DNA from: JAVBOD01 sp031551045
GTDB lineage: Bacteria; Bacteroidota; Bacteroidia; Bacteroidales; UBA932
NCBI GenBank assembly: GCA_031551045.1
Contig: JAVBOD010000019.1
Span: 1-57,672, forward strand
Length of the DNA stretch: 57,672 bases
Direction of reading: 5' to 3'
The position numbers and the translations under genes are program-made. Of this stretch, positions 8,400 through 17,384 are shown in pieces (position 1 is the stretch's first letter; every line of letters starts with the position of its first letter). Below the pieces are notes generated by a model. It was not told where the DNA came from, did not search any database, and worked only from the letters and a program-made list of their open reading frames with translations.

Positions 8400-8586
8400 A
8401 CCTCATCGCCGGGCTGTTTCCCGATTTGCTGACAAATCTCTTTCCGTATACCTATATGTGGCAAGGCGTTCCCATTTTCACCAAACTACCTTGATAGGGG
8501 CAACCTCCGCCGGAGTAATCCGTCAAAAAACTATTGAATCCTGGCCTAAAAGTCGCATAAAATAAGTTAGAATCCTGAATGAAGTA

Positions 8587-8617
8587 TTGAAAATATAAAA
8601 GATTTATAATAAGTTTG
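8587..8617 (+). promoter_or_regulatory. promoter of the DUF418 gene
   Basis: TTG at 8587-8589 and TAAGTTTG at 8610-8617 are separated by 20 bases, matching the Bacteroidetes -33/-7 arrangement. The start codon of the DUF418 gene follows 44 bases later. Confidence 0.65.
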
Positions 8618-8661
8618 CACCTCCAATTAAAGAAATATTAATATTTTAAATTCTAAAAAGC

Positions 8662-9831
8662 ATGTTCCCATCTACTACACTAACCAATAATCGCATAGAA
8701 ATCGCAGATGTATTACGTGGTTTTGCTGTAATGGGAATTACCCTGATCCATTTTATCGAACGGTTCAGCCTTGGTAGCTATCCGGAAGAAACCTGCAATT
8801 TTCTGAGATTTACAGATAGGGTAATCTGGGACAGTGTATTTTTTGCCTTTTCCGGTAAAGCCTATTGTATTTTCGCGTTACTTTTCGGGTTCAGTTTTTT
8901 TATTCAAGACAATTCACAAAAAGAAAAAGGGAAAGATTTTCGAGGACGGTTTGCCTGGCGATTAGTATTACTCTTTTTTATAGCCTGCATCAATTCGACT
9001 TTATTCCCTGGTGAAATATTAATGCTCTATGCATTTCTTGGTTATGTACTGATTGCGGTTTGTCGCCTTTCTACCCGTACAGTCGTAGTTATAGCGGTCA
9101 TTCTTTTACTACAACCTTTTGAATGGGGACAAATAATTTATGCCCTTATCAACCCCGGATACATTATTAATGCTCAGTTCGATGCTCCTTACTGGGAGAT
9201 AGTCAATACCGTTCAGAAAGAAGGTTCTTTCCTCGAAATGTGCAAAACTGCTATATGGACGGGTAATATTGCGAATATGGGCTGGATGATATTACATGGA
9301 AGGGTTACTCAAACCGCAGCGCTGTTTATGATAGGCATGCTAATCGGGCGTAGTAATCTGTTTCCCTATTCAGAAAAAAATATAAAATTTTGGATTAACG
9401 TATTCATCGTATCCACTATAGCCTTTTCCCCGATTTATGGTTTGATCTCTATACTTCCCGACTTTATAAGCCGGGAGGCGCTACTTGTACCATCTACCCT
9501 GATACTTAAGTCAATTTCAAATATTGCATTAACAGGGATACTGTTTGCAGGTGTAATACTTGTTTATTACCTGACAAAGTTCAGAAGTGTTCTTCATGAA
9601 TTAGCACCTTATGGGCGCATGAGTTTGACAAACTACCTATCGCAATCTCTGATCGGTGGATTTTTGTTTTATAACTGGGGATTAGGGCTTTACCGGCATA
9701 CAGGTATTACAGTATGTTTTCTTATGGGTATCAGTATATTCTTTTTGCAATACTTTTTTTGTCGCTGGTGGCTTCGTTCTCATCGTCAAGGTCCATTAGA
9801 ATGGTTATGGAAAAAGGCAACCTGGATTTGA
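8662..9831 (+). CDS. DUF418 (YeiB-like) integral membrane protein
   Basis: This 389-residue polytopic membrane protein has about nine to ten hydrophobic segments. It starts with RIEIADVLRGFAVMGITLIH, the usual opening of the YeiB/DUF418 group, and ends with the DUF418 signature APYGRMSLTNYLSQSL followed by a terminal GPLEWLWKKATW. The family resembles acyltransferase-3 membrane proteins and its reaction is unknown. It is monocistronic with its own promoter. No gene is evident in the 220 bases that follow (9832-10052). Confidence 0.85.
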   Translation: MFPSTTLTNNRIEIADVLRGFAVMGITLIHFIERFSLGSYPEETCNFLRFTDRVIWDSVFFAFSGKAYCIFALLFGFSFFIQDNSQKEKGKDFRGRFAWRLVLLFFIACINSTLFPGEILMLYAFLGYVLIAVCRLSTRTVVVIAVILLLQPFEWGQIIYALINPGYIINAQFDAPYWEIVNTVQKEGSFLEMCKTAIWTGNIANMGWMILHGRVTQTAALFMIGMLIGRSNLFPYSEKNIKFWINVFIVSTIAFSPIYGLISILPDFISREALLVPSTLILKSISNIALTGILFAGVILVYYLTKFRSVLHELAPYGRMSLTNYLSQSLIGGFLFYNWGLGLYRHTGITVCFLMGISIFFLQYFFCRWWLRSHRQGPLEWLWKKATWI

Positions 9832-10052
9832 ATATCCTAACAATGGTCAGAATGAAAAATCATCCTCTGATTCAACTATAATAATAAAAACTGCTTTTAT
9901 AATACATACAGGCAACCTGCATAGAAGCCACCTCTCGAACATTTTATCCGCAGCAACTTCAACCGTCGAAAAATTCGAAGAACCTGCCTCGATTAATTCG
10001 GAGATATAAAGCAAATGTACGTAATAACTTTCACATTACAATACCTCTCCGA

Positions 10053-10712
10053 TTATTTCAGAGCAATCCCGATGCTGATCGTCAACCGGTTAAATGTACT
10101 GGTAATACCGCTTTTCCGATCCAGAGGCTTGCCTTCATAATCCGTGAAAGAGACCTCGGTACCCAATTCCTGAAAGCGGTATCCTAATCCGAGGGAGAGA
10201 TCTAATTTGGCAGACAACGGAATATAAACCCCAATTTCGGGATTAGCCATCCATCCCCCGGAATTTTTATATTCCTTCGAAGAGCTGTATGGAAGCATAT
10301 CGTACAACATCGTATCGTAATAATAATATCCCGGATAGGAATAATCAGACAAGGGCTTATCGCTGTCGGCAAATGCATACCCTCCCTTCAGAGCCAGAAA
10401 CGGGCGATAACTGCCACAACTCAAAGTATACCGGAAGTCGGCAAAAACCGGAAATATGGCATACCTGAAAAAGTCGACTCCGACGCCGATTCCGGCGCTG
10501 AAATTTTCATTGAAGCGGTAGCCGTTGATCATGCTCAGGGAAGGTACAACCGTATTGGTTTTGGAATAATCGTCCGGCGTTCCGATGATCGCCGCAATCG
10601 ATGTTAGATTGACATAACCCGATTCTTTGACAGACTTCTCCGATTGACTTTCCTGAGCATTCAACGTAGGAATTAAAAACAAAAACGGAATTACATATAA
10701 TAATTTCTTCAT
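10053..10712 (-). CDS. outer-membrane beta-barrel protein
   Basis: The 219-residue product has a signal peptide (cleavage after TLNA, near residue 19). Alternating polar and hydrophobic strands follow, including FSAGIGVGVDFF, FRYTLSCGSYRPFLALKGGYAF, LSLGLGYRFQELG and a final FNRLTISIGIALK. That last strand suits recognition by the barrel assembly machinery. The size fits an eight-stranded OmpW/OmpX-like or porin-family barrel, of no known function. It lies 25 bases downstream of the LVIVD lipoprotein gene and is probably co-transcribed with it, so the two may act together at the outer membrane. Confidence 0.75.
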   Translation of the reverse strand: MKKLLYVIPFLFLIPTLNAQESQSEKSVKESGYVNLTSIAAIIGTPDDYSKTNTVVPSLSMINGYRFNENFSAGIGVGVDFFRYAIFPVFADFRYTLSCGSYRPFLALKGGYAFADSDKPLSDYSYPGYYYYDTMLYDMLPYSSSKEYKNSGGWMANPEIGVYIPLSAKLDLSLGLGYRFQELGTEVSFTDYEGKPLDRKSGITSTFNRLTISIGIALK

Positions 10713-10737
10713 GGTTATTGATGTTTGAGATGACAGA

Positions 10738-12027
10738 TTAATAGCAAGTAATTTTTGGAGAAACTGCGATCGACCCTAAAGGCCGGATGTCGTTGACATT
10801 GGAATAATCGTATTGATACAAGCCATTATTGCCAATCATCATGAGCAGATTATTGTAGGCAATAACATCGTATCCGTGGATACCGGTAAACGTTTTCAAT
10901 AATTTCCCCCCAACAAGAGAAGGAGTCGTAGCATCGAACACCTTCAGACCCTTATCGCATACAAACAATTTATCTCCGTCGATACTCAAACCGTAAGGCT
11001 CTTCCATTGTGAAAGTTCCCACTTGCAGCGGTTTTTTTGGTTGACTGATATTGTAAACACAAAGCTGGCTGACTCCCTGCCCGCAGAAATTTCCCATCCG
11101 GATCGTCAAGTAGGCATAATCGCCCTGAACCACGACCGGATCGCATCCCAGGATATGCCTTACCGTAGAAAGTAGTTCCGGAGTCTGCGGATTAGCAACT
11201 GAATAAATAAGCATGCCATTCGGTGTTCCGAAAAATAACAGGTCCTGATAACTGAAAATGGTTTCGACAAATCCGTTGAGATAAACTGAGCCGATTTTAC
11301 TCGCCTTATTTCTTTCTAACCGAAAAATATCGAGTGCATATCGATTTTTGTCAACAGCATACAGGTAATCGCCCTGGATGGCATACTTAGCCATAGAGCC
11401 TGTGATCGATACGCTTTTAGACCCTGCACCGGACGCGGTCCAAGCACTTTCGTTCATCATATAATCATAATAAATCGGATCTGGATTTGGCTCGAAATCA
11501 ATCTTTTTTGTAACGGATTTGGTTTCCCATCCAACCACCACTCCTTTTTCTTCTTCGATCCGTTCAATCGGATATTGATTCCCGGGAGAAGGCAGGGCAT
11601 AAGGAAATACCTTTTCGGCACGGCTTACCGAGCGGATATCCGAAAAATTACTCAGATCGAAGCAAACCAGATCGGTATAACTGTCGGCAAATAAATAGTT
11701 CCCGGAAACAGCCATCTCCATATTTCCCGGAATCTCCAGAAAAGCTGTATTTTTCGGATTGGCCGGATCAGTATTATCAATGATGTGTATCCCTTGTTGA
11801 ATTTCATTGATCAGTAAAAAATTTCCATACATGCAGATTTTTCCAGGCTCTGTGAGCTGACGGGAAGATGAGGACTTGATCGGCGACCGGAATTCTTCAT
11901 AACTCATATATACCGGTAAGTTGGACAGGTAGGTTTCCGTCCCTTTGATTTTGTCCTCACAAGCGAAAAAAATACAGGCAAAAAGCGGAATCCCCAAAGA
12001 AAGAAAAAGTGGTCTCAGAATTTTCAT
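10738..12027 (-). CDS. LVIVD-repeat beta-propeller lipoprotein
   Basis: The start codon could be at 12027 (MKILRPLF) or two codons earlier at 12033. The product is about 430 residues with a lipoprotein signal (lipobox FFAC near residue 22). LVIVD-type repeats, each a propeller blade, recur as GIHIIDNTDPANPKN, LVCFDLSNFSDI, LDIFRLERN, LCVYNISQPKKPLQVGTF and LKVFDATTPS. The protein should be an outer-membrane-anchored beta-propeller, likely for binding rather than catalysis. Such genes are common in Bacteroidales and often paired, as here, with an outer-membrane barrel gene. No close TAnnTTTG element was found in the 76 bases before it, so it may be read from the kdsC-maf promoter. Confidence 0.8.
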   Translation of the reverse strand: MKILRPLFLSLGIPLFACIFFACEDKIKGTETYLSNLPVYMSYEEFRSPIKSSSSRQLTEPGKICMYGNFLLINEIQQGIHIIDNTDPANPKNTAFLEIPGNMEMAVSGNYLFADSYTDLVCFDLSNFSDIRSVSRAEKVFPYALPSPGNQYPIERIEEEKGVVVGWETKSVTKKIDFEPNPDPIYYDYMMNESAWTASGAGSKSVSITGSMAKYAIQGDYLYAVDKNRYALDIFRLERNKASKIGSVYLNGFVETIFSYQDLLFFGTPNGMLIYSVANPQTPELLSTVRHILGCDPVVVQGDYAYLTIRMGNFCGQGVSQLCVYNISQPKKPLQVGTFTMEEPYGLSIDGDKLFVCDKGLKVFDATTPSLVGGKLLKTFTGIHGYDVIAYNNLLMMIGNNGLYQYDYSNVNDIRPLGSIAVSPKITCY

Positions 12028-12103
12028 GCACATCTTATTTTTTAGATCTTACTGCCTATAAAACAGAAAAAAATAAAAATGTTGCATGAAAATTATAAAA
12101 ATT

Positions 12104-12676
12104 TTACCATTCTTTAAGATAGGTATATAACATTCTTACCGGTAACCCCATAACATTATAAAACGAGCCTTCGAGTTGTTCCACTCCGATGTAGCCGATC
12201 CACTCCTGTACACCATAGGATCCTGCTTTGTCGTAAGGTTTATATTTCGACACGTAATATAGAATTTCGTTTTCCTCCAATACTCCGAATTTCACTTTTG
12301 AAACGGCAAAAAAAACTTTTTGTTTTTCATTGGATGTCAGGCAGACTCCGGTAATGACCTCGTGGGTTTTTCCGGAAAGATCCCGGAGCATTTGCCGGGC
12401 CTGTTCTTCATCTGCCGGCTTTCCGTAAACTTTTCCATTCAGCCACACAATTGTATCGGCCGTAATCAACAAGGTGTTATTATCTATTTCCCGGGCATAA
12501 GCAGCAGCTTTCAGCTTAGAAAGATAAACCGGTATTTCTTCTCTCCGGAGATCGGGAGGATAAATTTCTTCCACATCCGAAATCGTCCGGACTTCAAACG
12601 GGATGTCCAAACCCGACAATAATTCTCTCCGGCGGGGAGAATTCGAACCCAATATAATCTTATATTCTTCTAACAT
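12104..12676 (-). CDS. maf: Maf-family nucleoside triphosphate pyrophosphatase
   Basis: The 190-residue protein begins YKIILGSNSPRRRELL, the defining Maf motif that binds the triphosphate. It continues with AADTIVWLNGKVYGKP (as TADTIVW) and LSGKTHEVITGVCL, the remaining Maf motifs. QEWIGYIGVEQLEGSFYNVMGLP is the usual C-terminal part. Maf proteins hydrolyse dTTP, UTP or modified nucleotides to monophosphates and so clean the nucleotide pool. The gene follows kdsC with a 5-base gap and is clearly in the same operon. Confidence 0.93.
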   Translation of the reverse strand: MLEEYKIILGSNSPRRRELLSGLDIPFEVRTISDVEEIYPPDLRREEIPVYLSKLKAAAYAREIDNNTLLITADTIVWLNGKVYGKPADEEQARQMLRDLSGKTHEVITGVCLTSNEKQKVFFAVSKVKFGVLEENEILYYVSKYKPYDKAGSYGVQEWIGYIGVEQLEGSFYNVMGLPVRMLYTYLKEW

Positions 12677-12681
12677 ACTTA

Positions 12682-13203
12682 TTACCAGCCAAAAGCATCA
12701 TCTTTCATCCATTTACCCTGGACTTTCAGAACTTTTTCAATAATATCGCGCCCTACGCCACGGCCTCCTTCGCAAGGAGAGATGTACCGGGCGATCGCTT
12801 TAATTTCAGAAACCGCATCGGAAGGGCAAACCGGCAGACCAACACGGCGCATCACCTCATAATCGGGGATATCATCGCCTACATAAATCAACTCCTCAGG
12901 CTGCAACCCCGTTTTCTGGAGGAAATCCTCAAAGTCTACCGTTTTCACTCTGGACCGCATATAAATATGCTGACAGCCGAGGCTCTCGAAACGGACGCGG
13001 ATCGCTTTTGTATATCCTCCGGTGATGATTCCCATTTGCAGCCCTTTTTTTACAGCCAGTTGTATGGCATACCCATCTTTCGTATTGATGCATCGCATCG
13101 GCTCTCCATCCGGATACAAGGGGATACAATCGGTCGAAAGCACCCCATCTACATCAAAGAGAATTCCTTTTATCTTATTCAGATCGTAATCTATCGCACT
13201 CAT
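12682..13203 (-). CDS. kdsC: KdsC-type HAD phosphatase (KDO 8-phosphate phosphatase)
   Basis: The 173-residue HAD protein has the cap-less C0 layout of KdsC. Motif I is FDVDGVLS (both aspartates present), motif II GIITGG, the conserved basic segment is in RSRVKTVDFEDFL, and motif IV is YVGDDIPDYEVM. The tail GGRGVGRDIIEKVLK is characteristic of KdsC subunits, where it reaches into the neighbouring active site. It would release phosphate from KDO 8-phosphate for lipopolysaccharide synthesis. It heads a two-gene operon with maf and has its own promoter at 13230-13237. Confidence 0.88.
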   Translation of the reverse strand: MSAIDYDLNKIKGILFDVDGVLSTDCIPLYPDGEPMRCINTKDGYAIQLAVKKGLQMGIITGGYTKAIRVRFESLGCQHIYMRSRVKTVDFEDFLQKTGLQPEELIYVGDDIPDYEVMRRVGLPVCPSDAVSEIKAIARYISPCEGGRGVGRDIIEKVLKVQGKWMKDDAFGW

Positions 13204-13229
13204 GAATTCAAAGCCTCAAATTAGGGCCT

Positions 13230-13237
13230 CAAAGGTA
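13230..13237 (-). promoter_or_regulatory. -7 element for kdsC-maf
   Basis: TACCTTTG on the minus strand, 27 bases upstream of the kdsC start. It is divergent from the promoter at 13386-13393. Confidence 0.65.
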
Positions 13238-13385
13238 CGCATTTCAACCGAAAAAAGAAGCAGACAGAGCATAAAACTTTCGAGTTGGAAAGCCGGTTTT
13301 ATAATAATCCAAAAATCTCCTGTTCTTATTGCAATTAATTACTTCTTTATAGCGAAAAAACGATTAATTTATATTAAATTTAAGT

Positions 13386-13393
13386 TATCTTTG
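13386..13393 (+). promoter_or_regulatory. -7 element for the glutaminase-like lipoprotein
   Basis: TATCTTTG matches TAnnTTTG 62 bases before the ATG at 13456, in the divergent gap shared with kdsC. Confidence 0.65.
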
Positions 13394-13455
13394 CCTCCGC
13401 ATTAGCCTCCGGTTAAATTGTAATTGAGAAATCCTAATTCATAAATTTATTCCGA

Positions 13456-15957
13456 ATGAAAAAACTTTTATTTCTATCCTTTTTACTTGTAGCCCTCGCC
13501 GGATGCAAGAATAAAGATTCGAACCCGAAAGAGGTTTACCAGGCGCTTAATCCTTTGCGCGCACCGGCTTACCCGCTGATAACCATCGATCCGTACACCA
13601 GTGCATGGGCATTTTCAGACCATTTATACGATCAGCAGGTCAAACACTGGACAGGAACAAACTTCCCCCTGATCGGCGCCATCCGGGTAGACGGAACCGT
13701 GTATCGTTTTATGGGAGCTGAGGATATTCTTACAAAACCGGTCGTTAAAACATCGGAGCAAGGAAACTGGGATGGTAAATATGTCTTCAATAAGCCTGCC
13801 GACGACTGGAATCAACCCGGGTTCAGCGATAGCGCCTGGAAATCCGGACCGGCTGCTTTCGGCACCAAGGAGAATGAGCCGACTTCCAAAACCCAATGGC
13901 CGACCGAGCACATCTGGGTGAGAAGAAATGTGACCTTAGACGAAGATCTGGCCGGGAAAAATGTTTACATCGAATATTCCCATGACGACGATATCGAAAT
14001 CTACATCAATGGAATTGAAGTGGTCAATACAGGCAACGCCTGTAAGAAAAATGTCCTGGTTAAACTACCCGAAGCGGCGGTCAATTCACTGAAAGCCGGA
14101 AATAATGTTATTGCCGCCCATTGCTGGAACCGGGCAGGAAATGCATTGCTGGACTTCGGCCTGAGCGTGGAATTACCGACAGAAAAATATCTGGAGCAAA
14201 CTGCGGTTCAACAATCGGCAGAAGTATTGCCGACACGCACCATCTACACGTTCGCTTGCGGACCGGTCGATTTACAACTGACATTCACCGCTCCCTTGCT
14301 GATGGACAACCTCGATCTACTTTCCCGTCCTGTCAATTACATTACTTACGATGTAAAAGCCAACGATTCCAAAGAACATGCGGTAGAACTATACTTGGAA
14401 GCCGGAACCGCCTGGGCGCTGGATCAGCCGATGCAGGAAAGTAAGAGCGAAACCTTTGAGAAAGACGGTTACTGGTACCTGAAAACAGGAAGTACAACTC
14501 AAAATATTCTAGGCAAAAAAGGAGATAATGTCCGGATCGACTGGGGATATTTTTACCTGTGCGCCGATAAAAACAACACGCATGCCACTTCTGGTGAAAA
14601 CAACGCTATGCGGGCTGCTTTCTGCTCTACAGGCGCTGTGGGTGAAAATACTCCGGTAGCAGAAAGCGGACAGAGCTCCCTCGCTGTAAGTCGTTCGCTG
14701 GGTAAGGTGAAGAGTAATGTAAATGGCTACTTCATGTTGGGTTACGACGATATTTACTCCATCCAGTATTTCGACACCAATCTCCGTCCCTACTGGAACA
14801 GAAACCAGGATAAAGATATCTATTCGCAATTCACAGCAGCTGCCGGCGAATACGGACAATTGATGCAATCTTGCAAGAATTTCGACCTGAAATTGATGGA
14901 AGATGCTCAAAAAGCCGGTGGTAGCGAATACGCTTCACTTTGCGCACTTGCTTATCGTCAGGCTATTTCAGCTCATAAATTAGTGAGCGCCCCAAATGGA
15001 GATCTGATGTTCTTATCAAAGGAAAATTTCAGCAACGGCTCCATCGGAACAGTCGACATCACTTACCCTTCGGCTCCCCTGTTCCTGCTCTACAATCCGG
15101 AGCTGGCCAAGGCACTGATGAATCATATATTCTACTACAGTGAAAGCGGAAAGTGGACAAAACCCTTTGCAGCACACGATATAGGAACTTACCCTCTTGC
15201 CAACGGACAAACCTACGGAGGCGATATGCCGGTAGAGGAATCCGGAAATATGCTGATCCTGATGGCTGCAATCGCCGCCATAGAGGGCAATGCGAAATAT
15301 GCCGAGAAACATTGGGAAACATTGACTATCTGGACCAACTACTTAGTTGAAAAAGGATTAGACCCGGAAAATCAATTATGTACCGACGACTTTGCCGGAC
15401 ACTTTGCCCACAATACGAACCTATCGATCAAAGCTATTCTCGGAATTGCATCTTATGGACGCTTAGCAGAAATGTTGGGAAAAGCGGATGTTGCACAGCA
15501 ATATACAACTAAAGCCAAAGAAATGGCCCAGGAATGGATCAAAATGGCCGACGATGGCGACCACTACCGCCTGACGTTCGACCAATCCGGCACCTGGAGC
15601 CAGAAATACAACTTAGTCTGGAACAAGCTGATGAAAATGGGTATATTCCCCGACGAAGTGGCTTCCAAAGAAATCGCTTATTACCTGAACAAACAGAATA
15701 CCTACGGATTACCGCTGGATAACCGGGAACAATATACAAAAGCCGACTGGATCGTCTGGACTGCAACAATGGCCCCGGATGCCGCGACATTCGAACAATT
15801 CATATCTCCGGTTTATAAATTTATGAATGAAACGACTACCCGCGTCCCTATGAGTGACTGGTACTGGACAGACAAGCCCGAACAACGCGGCTTCCAGGCC
15901 CGTTCGGTAGTTGGAGGGTACTTCATCAAAATGCTGGATGGTAAAATGAGCAAATAA
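13456..15957 (+). CDS. glutaminase A-like lipoprotein (DUF4964/DUF5127/DUF4965/DUF1793)
   Basis: The 833-residue secreted protein starts with a lipoprotein signal (lipobox VALAGC, Cys about 17). The LRAPAYPLITIDPYTSAWAF stretch is the usual DUF4964 start. A jelly-roll-like insert with WVRRNVTL, YIEYSHDDDIEIYING and NVIAAHCWN (about residues 95-235) resembles a galactose-binding domain. The large C-terminal alpha/alpha barrel shows AHDIGTYPLANG, MPVEESGNML and DDFAGHFAHNTNLSIKAILG. Fungal relatives are called glutaminase A, but Bacteroidetes members are uncharacterised and may be glycoside hydrolases. The gene lies on the opposite strand between kdsC-maf and DUF2520, genes that in some relatives I recall as neighbours. 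Confidence 0.8.
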   Translation: MKKLLFLSFLLVALAGCKNKDSNPKEVYQALNPLRAPAYPLITIDPYTSAWAFSDHLYDQQVKHWTGTNFPLIGAIRVDGTVYRFMGAEDILTKPVVKTSEQGNWDGKYVFNKPADDWNQPGFSDSAWKSGPAAFGTKENEPTSKTQWPTEHIWVRRNVTLDEDLAGKNVYIEYSHDDDIEIYINGIEVVNTGNACKKNVLVKLPEAAVNSLKAGNNVIAAHCWNRAGNALLDFGLSVELPTEKYLEQTAVQQSAEVLPTRTIYTFACGPVDLQLTFTAPLLMDNLDLLSRPVNYITYDVKANDSKEHAVELYLEAGTAWALDQPMQESKSETFEKDGYWYLKTGSTTQNILGKKGDNVRIDWGYFYLCADKNNTHATSGENNAMRAAFCSTGAVGENTPVAESGQSSLAVSRSLGKVKSNVNGYFMLGYDDIYSIQYFDTNLRPYWNRNQDKDIYSQFTAAAGEYGQLMQSCKNFDLKLMEDAQKAGGSEYASLCALAYRQAISAHKLVSAPNGDLMFLSKENFSNGSIGTVDITYPSAPLFLLYNPELAKALMNHIFYYSESGKWTKPFAAHDIGTYPLANGQTYGGDMPVEESGNMLILMAAIAAIEGNAKYAEKHWETLTIWTNYLVEKGLDPENQLCTDDFAGHFAHNTNLSIKAILGIASYGRLAEMLGKADVAQQYTTKAKEMAQEWIKMADDGDHYRLTFDQSGTWSQKYNLVWNKLMKMGIFPDEVASKEIAYYLNKQNTYGLPLDNREQYTKADWIVWTATMAPDAATFEQFISPVYKFMNETTTRVPMSDWYWTDKPEQRGFQARSVVGGYFIKMLDGKMSK

Positions 15958-15985
15958 GGCGGAACACCTGTTAAGTTAAAAATAT

Positions 15986-16037
15986 AAGGATATGTCTTCT
16001 GACCCGCCTGGGAAATGAAGATATATCCTTTATTTTT
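15986..16037 (+). terminator. intrinsic terminator after the glutaminase-like gene
   Basis: Arms AAGGATATGTCTTC (15986-15999) and GAAGATATATCCTT (16017-16030) pair at 13 of 14 positions around a 17-base loop and are followed by TATTTTTT. The structure touches the stop codon of the convergent DUF2520 gene. Confidence 0.75.
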
Positions 16038-16821
16038 TACACCTACTATGAATGCTGTTGCTGATCACCTCGTAAATCTCCTGTTTATTTTTATCACCTT
16101 CCAAGAGTCCGAGGTGTTTTTCAATGACATTCCGGTCGTAACGGACAGCCGGGCCGGTCTGGGCATCTTTCGGTGCCAGATCTTCCAGTTTGGAGGCTGT
16201 TTCCCGGATGAGTGGAAGCAATTGTTTCCAGTCTAATTTCCTGATTTCCAGAATATCCGAGGCTAAGGTATACATATGATTGGAGAAATTGCAGGCAAAT
16301 ACAGCCGCCAGGTGGTAATACCGGCGTTCTTCGGACGACAATACAGCGGCATTTCCGGATAAATCCCGGGCAACCTGTAACAGCCATTGCTCATCCTCTT
16401 GATGACCGGCTTCAACAAATACCGGAATTCCGGTAAAATCCAGTTGACGATCCCGACTGAACGTCTGCAACGGATACAAAACCCCGAACCGGTCGGTATA
16501 AGGTTGAAAAATCTGCATTGGAAGACTTCCGGCAGTATGCACCCACAGCCCCCGGGTTTTCGGGAACCGTTCCAGCAATCCGGACAAAGCATCGTCTTTA
16601 ACGGAAAAAATATACAATCCGGCATCCACCGGAATTTCCCGGAGGTTATCCGTATACGGCACATCCAGCGTTTCTCCCAATAGCTTTGCAGAGTCGATCG
16701 AACGATTATAGACACAAACGACGCGAAACTGCATTTTTTTCAGGGCTATCCCCAAATGAGTAGCCACATTTCCGGCCCCAATCAATACGATTCCGGCGGT
16801 ATGATCCGTATAATCATTCAT
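16030..16821 (-). CDS. Rossmann-fold/DUF2520 protein
   Basis: The 263-residue protein begins with a dinucleotide-binding motif, IVLIGAGNVATHLGIAL (residues about 11-27), and resembles F420- or NADP-dependent oxidoreductases in its first 110 residues. The C-terminal half is the all-helical DUF2520 domain (HLAAVFACNFSNHMYTLA, and LAPKDAQTGPAVRYDRNVIEKH). Together these look like ketopantoate- or pyrroline-carboxylate-reductase architecture, but no substrate has been assigned to the family. It is the last gene of the trmB-apbC-nitroreductase operon, 12 bases behind the nitroreductase gene. Confidence 0.85.
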   Translation of the reverse strand: MNDYTDHTAGIVLIGAGNVATHLGIALKKMQFRVVCVYNRSIDSAKLLGETLDVPYTDNLREIPVDAGLYIFSVKDDALSGLLERFPKTRGLWVHTAGSLPMQIFQPYTDRFGVLYPLQTFSRDRQLDFTGIPVFVEAGHQEDEQWLLQVARDLSGNAAVLSSEERRYYHLAAVFACNFSNHMYTLASDILEIRKLDWKQLLPLIRETASKLEDLAPKDAQTGPAVRYDRNVIEKHLGLLEGDKNKQEIYEVISNSIHSRCKK

Positions 16822-16833
16822 CTCAAACAGATT

Positions 16834-17379
16834 TTACAGGGTGTTTTCAGGATTGTAACCTCCCAGATGCACTTTTTCCCATTGCAAATCTTCCTCCACA
16901 TGCGGTTTTGCAGGTTTTTCCTTATGTCCCAGGGAAATAATACAGCCCACATGCAATTGTAACGGGATATTCAGTAAAGTCCTGACATATTCCTCCGAAT
17001 CTTGTCCCGATCCGGTTTGCCGGCCGCTGATCTGTACCCAACAACTCCCCAATCCCAGGTCTTCGGCCTGTAACTGAATATAAGTCGCTGCAATGGCGGC
17101 ATCCTCGATATAGGCCCCGCTTTGCATCGGATCGGTCAATACCACGATGGCCAATGCACAATGCTCCAGAAATGAACAGCCGCTGCTTTTACACAGCGAC
17201 AACTGCCGGAGTATCTCTTTGTTTTCCACCACCACAAACTGCCAGGAATTACTGTGCTTGGAAGAAGGCGATGTCAAAACAGATTTCAGGATCAGTTCCA
17301 CTTCCTGGGGAGACAACAATTCTTCAGTATATTTCCGGATACTTCTCCGGTTCATCACTAATTCTGCAAAACTATTCAT
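16834..17379 (-). CDS. nitroreductase-family FMN oxidoreductase
   Basis: The 181-residue protein has the opening of FMN-dependent nitroreductases: FAELVMNRRSIRKYTEE with the phosphate-binding arginines, then LTSPSSKHSNSWQFVVVEN. DAAIAATYIQLQAEDLGLGSCWVQI (about residues 93-117) is the conserved helix and strand over the flavin. CIISLGHKEKPAKPH closes the fold. It should be a cytoplasmic homodimeric NAD(P)H oxidoreductase, and substrate cannot be inferred. It sits 5 bases behind apbC. Confidence 0.9.
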   Translation of the reverse strand: MNSFAELVMNRRSIRKYTEELLSPQEVELILKSVLTSPSSKHSNSWQFVVVENKEILRQLSLCKSSGCSFLEHCALAIVVLTDPMQSGAYIEDAAIAATYIQLQAEDLGLGSCWVQISGRQTGSGQDSEEYVRTLLNIPLQLHVGCIISLGHKEKPAKPHVEEDLQWEKVHLGGYNPENTL

Positions 17380-17384
17380 AATCT

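Noticed and set aside
9832..10052. Gene remnant in the gap after DUF418
   Set aside because: A short minus-strand frame is open but matches nothing I know; there is too little to support a call.
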